From NCBI GenBank assembly GCA_023395735.1, contig JAEWYI010000084.1, positions 1-22,975 of the forward strand: DNA of 22,975 bases, in the 5' to 3' direction. This DNA comes from Cyanobacteria bacterium OH_SFB_17 (GTDB lineage: Bacteria; Cyanobacteriota; Vampirovibrionia; Gastranaerophilales; Gastranaerophilaceae). This document shows positions 21,807-22,975 of this stretch, piece by piece. The position numbers and the translations under genes were made by a program. How positions within the stretch are numbered: position 1 is the stretch's first letter; each line of letters begins with the position of its first letter. The notes beneath the pieces are model-generated. The model saw only the letters and a program-made list of their open reading frames with translations. It was not told the DNA's origin and did no database searches.

Positions 21807-22975
21807 ATGGTTAAAAATCTAGAAATGAAAGCATCTTGCGAACTTGAAAAAACTTTATTTGACAGTGTTATTGAAAAGACTCCGGATTATGTAAAAGCTT
21901 TGAATTTAATTGATTTAGACAATAAAAATGCCTTTAGCTTTATTTTAAAAAGAGAATATTTGTATAAGTATGACAAAGATAAAAATCCAAACGGTTTAGG
22001 GCTTTTGGATTGGTTTAAAAATTATGAAAAAGAAGCAAAGGTTTCAACAGCAGGAATTAGAGGTCCTCAAAATATTATATATCCGCTAGATACCAGATTT
22101 CCGATAAATTTAATCGGAATTACATTAGCAACAGTTGCAAAGGCTCTTGTTGCAAAAGAAAAAGGATATGAAAACCCTACAAAGCTTGTTGGTAGAGAAG
22201 TCAGATACAATTCTTCTTTGTATCAAGATGCTATTGCAAGAATTCAGGCTGCTTATGGAATAAAAACGCTTGTTCCTACAGGCAAAAAAACAATCCCAAT
22301 TTGGCTTGCTTCGTTTTTAGTTTTTAAATTAGGTTTAATTGGCGGAGAATACATTACTTCAAGCCACGGAATCTCTGTTAAAAATGCGACAAAAGATTTG
22401 AACTCCCAAGGCGGACAATATTTGCCTGAGGAGTCTATGGAATTTGTAGATAAAATTCGTGAAATTTTTGAAGAAACTGAAAAAAAAGGCTCTTTTGAGA
22501 TTAAATTTGCAGCTGATGACGATTCTTTAATTGATGAAAAAACTATGCAAGAACTCAACGACGGTGTTGATTTATATGTAGACTATTTAAAAACAGGAGT
22601 AGGAAGACACTATAATACCGATTTTATAAAAGATTTGCACAATAAAATTGTAATTGAAAATGTTGGCGGAAGTGCGTATAGAACGCTTAGCAGAGTTTTG
22701 AAAAAAATGGAAATTTCTGACAAATTTGACTGGTTGAATATAGAAGAAGATCCGTTTTTCCATTCAATAGGCAAGTATAGCAGAGATCCAAAAGGCAAAT
22801 GTTGTTTCTATGATTATTCAGTTGATGCAACGGTTTTGAGCACAAATGAAAAAGGCGAAAAATATTTTCCGGTTATAGATTCAATGAATTACGGAGAAAA
22901 ACTCGAAAAATATCCTTTAAATACAACGGTTTTAATAACTGATCCTGATCATGACAGATTGACAGTAGCTCAAAT
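21807..22975 (+). CDS. Phosphoglucomutase/phosphomannomutase family protein (3' end off window)
   Basis: Open for 389 codons to the right edge, so partial. It belongs to the alpha-D-phosphohexomutase family, which moves phosphate between O1 and O6 of hexose phosphates through a phosphoserine. VSTAGIRGP near residue 77 corresponds to the family GTAGxRG. ITSSHGISVKN at about 183-193 corresponds to the TASHNP catalytic loop, with Ser186 the probable phosphoserine. DPDHDR at 379-384 is the metal-binding DxDxDR loop. The spacing of about 190 residues between Ser and DxDxDR is longer than in a typical phosphomannomutase, and HNP is replaced by HGI, so the substrate is uncertain. AGAAGGGG precedes the ATG. 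Confidence 0.8.
   Translation, partial: MVKNLEMKASCELEKTLFDSVIEKTPDYVKALNLIDLDNKNAFSFILKREYLYKYDKDKNPNGLGLLDWFKNYEKEAKVSTAGIRGPQNIIYPLDTRFPINLIGITLATVAKALVAKEKGYENPTKLVGREVRYNSSLYQDAIARIQAAYGIKTLVPTGKKTIPIWLASFLVFKLGLIGGEYITSSHGISVKNATKDLNSQGGQYLPEESMEFVDKIREIFEETEKKGSFEIKFAADDDSLIDEKTMQELNDGVDLYVDYLKTGVGRHYNTDFIKDLHNKIVIENVGGSAYRTLSRVLKKMEISDKFDWLNIEEDPFFHSIGKYSRDPKGKCCFYDYSVDATVLSTNEKGEKYFPVIDSMNYGEKLEKYPLNTTVLITDPDHDRLTVAQ

Noticed and set aside
1..22975. CRISPR array, prophage or transposon
   Set aside because: No regularly spaced direct repeats, integrase, transposase or phage structural genes were seen on either strand.

Overview
The window looks like an ordinary chromosome segment from a low-GC (A+T-rich), flagellated, Gram-negative-type bacterium. 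The evidence is a flaG-fliS block, an OmpA-type peptidoglycan-binding protein, two PlsC acyltransferases and single-copy housekeeping genes. The protein style resembles the non-photosynthetic Cyanobacteria-related Vampirovibrionia/Melainabacteria, but that is an impression; nothing here is a decisive taxonomic marker. There are no insertion sequences, integrases or CRISPR arrays. Start codons are relaxed, with TTG or GTG at several genes.

Region 1 (1-6403). A very large minus-strand protein runs off the left edge. It has three N-terminal zinc ribbons, then a degenerate nucleotide-cyclase-like domain, a degenerate STAND/AAA-like NTPase and an alpha-helical repeat tail. Divergent from it is a membrane pair resembling the ZorA/ZorB (MotA/MotB, ExbB/OmpA) ion-driven motor, with no recognisable Zorya effector. 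The ZorB-like gene shares one base with the start of a UPF0210 (PFL-family) gene, and a small unknown gene follows.

Region 2 (6404-9246). This is the translation/secretion block rpmG, tRNA-Trp, secE, nusG, rplK, rplA, closed by a strong intrinsic terminator. The leaders of rplK and rplA each carry an AT-rich hairpin followed by a 23S-rRNA-like L1-binding motif, a probable duplicated autoregulatory module. The segment between rpmG and the tRNA holds direct and inverted copies of the tRNA D-arm. rplJ and rplL are not adjacent.

Region 3 (9247-14890). tmk and a possible FliK-like protein lie on the plus strand. On the minus strand is a compact run flaG - fliS - small coiled-coil (FliT-like?) - CDF metal transporter - acetolactate synthase large subunit.

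Region 4 (14891-22975). A consensus sigma-70-type promoter drives a two-gene unit: a protein with a lone GspE-N-like domain, then L-asparaginase II. Convergent to it is a minus-strand unit ssb - four-carbon acid sugar kinase - pdxA-like, suggesting threonate/erythronate catabolism. After that come an unrecognised glycine-rich membrane-associated-looking protein, tandem PlsC-type acyltransferases on the minus strand, and a phosphohexomutase-family gene cut by the right edge.

The best candidates for something undescribed are the zinc-ribbon/pseudo-cyclase/pseudo-NTPase giant next to the orphan ZorAB-like motor, and the doubled L1 operator.
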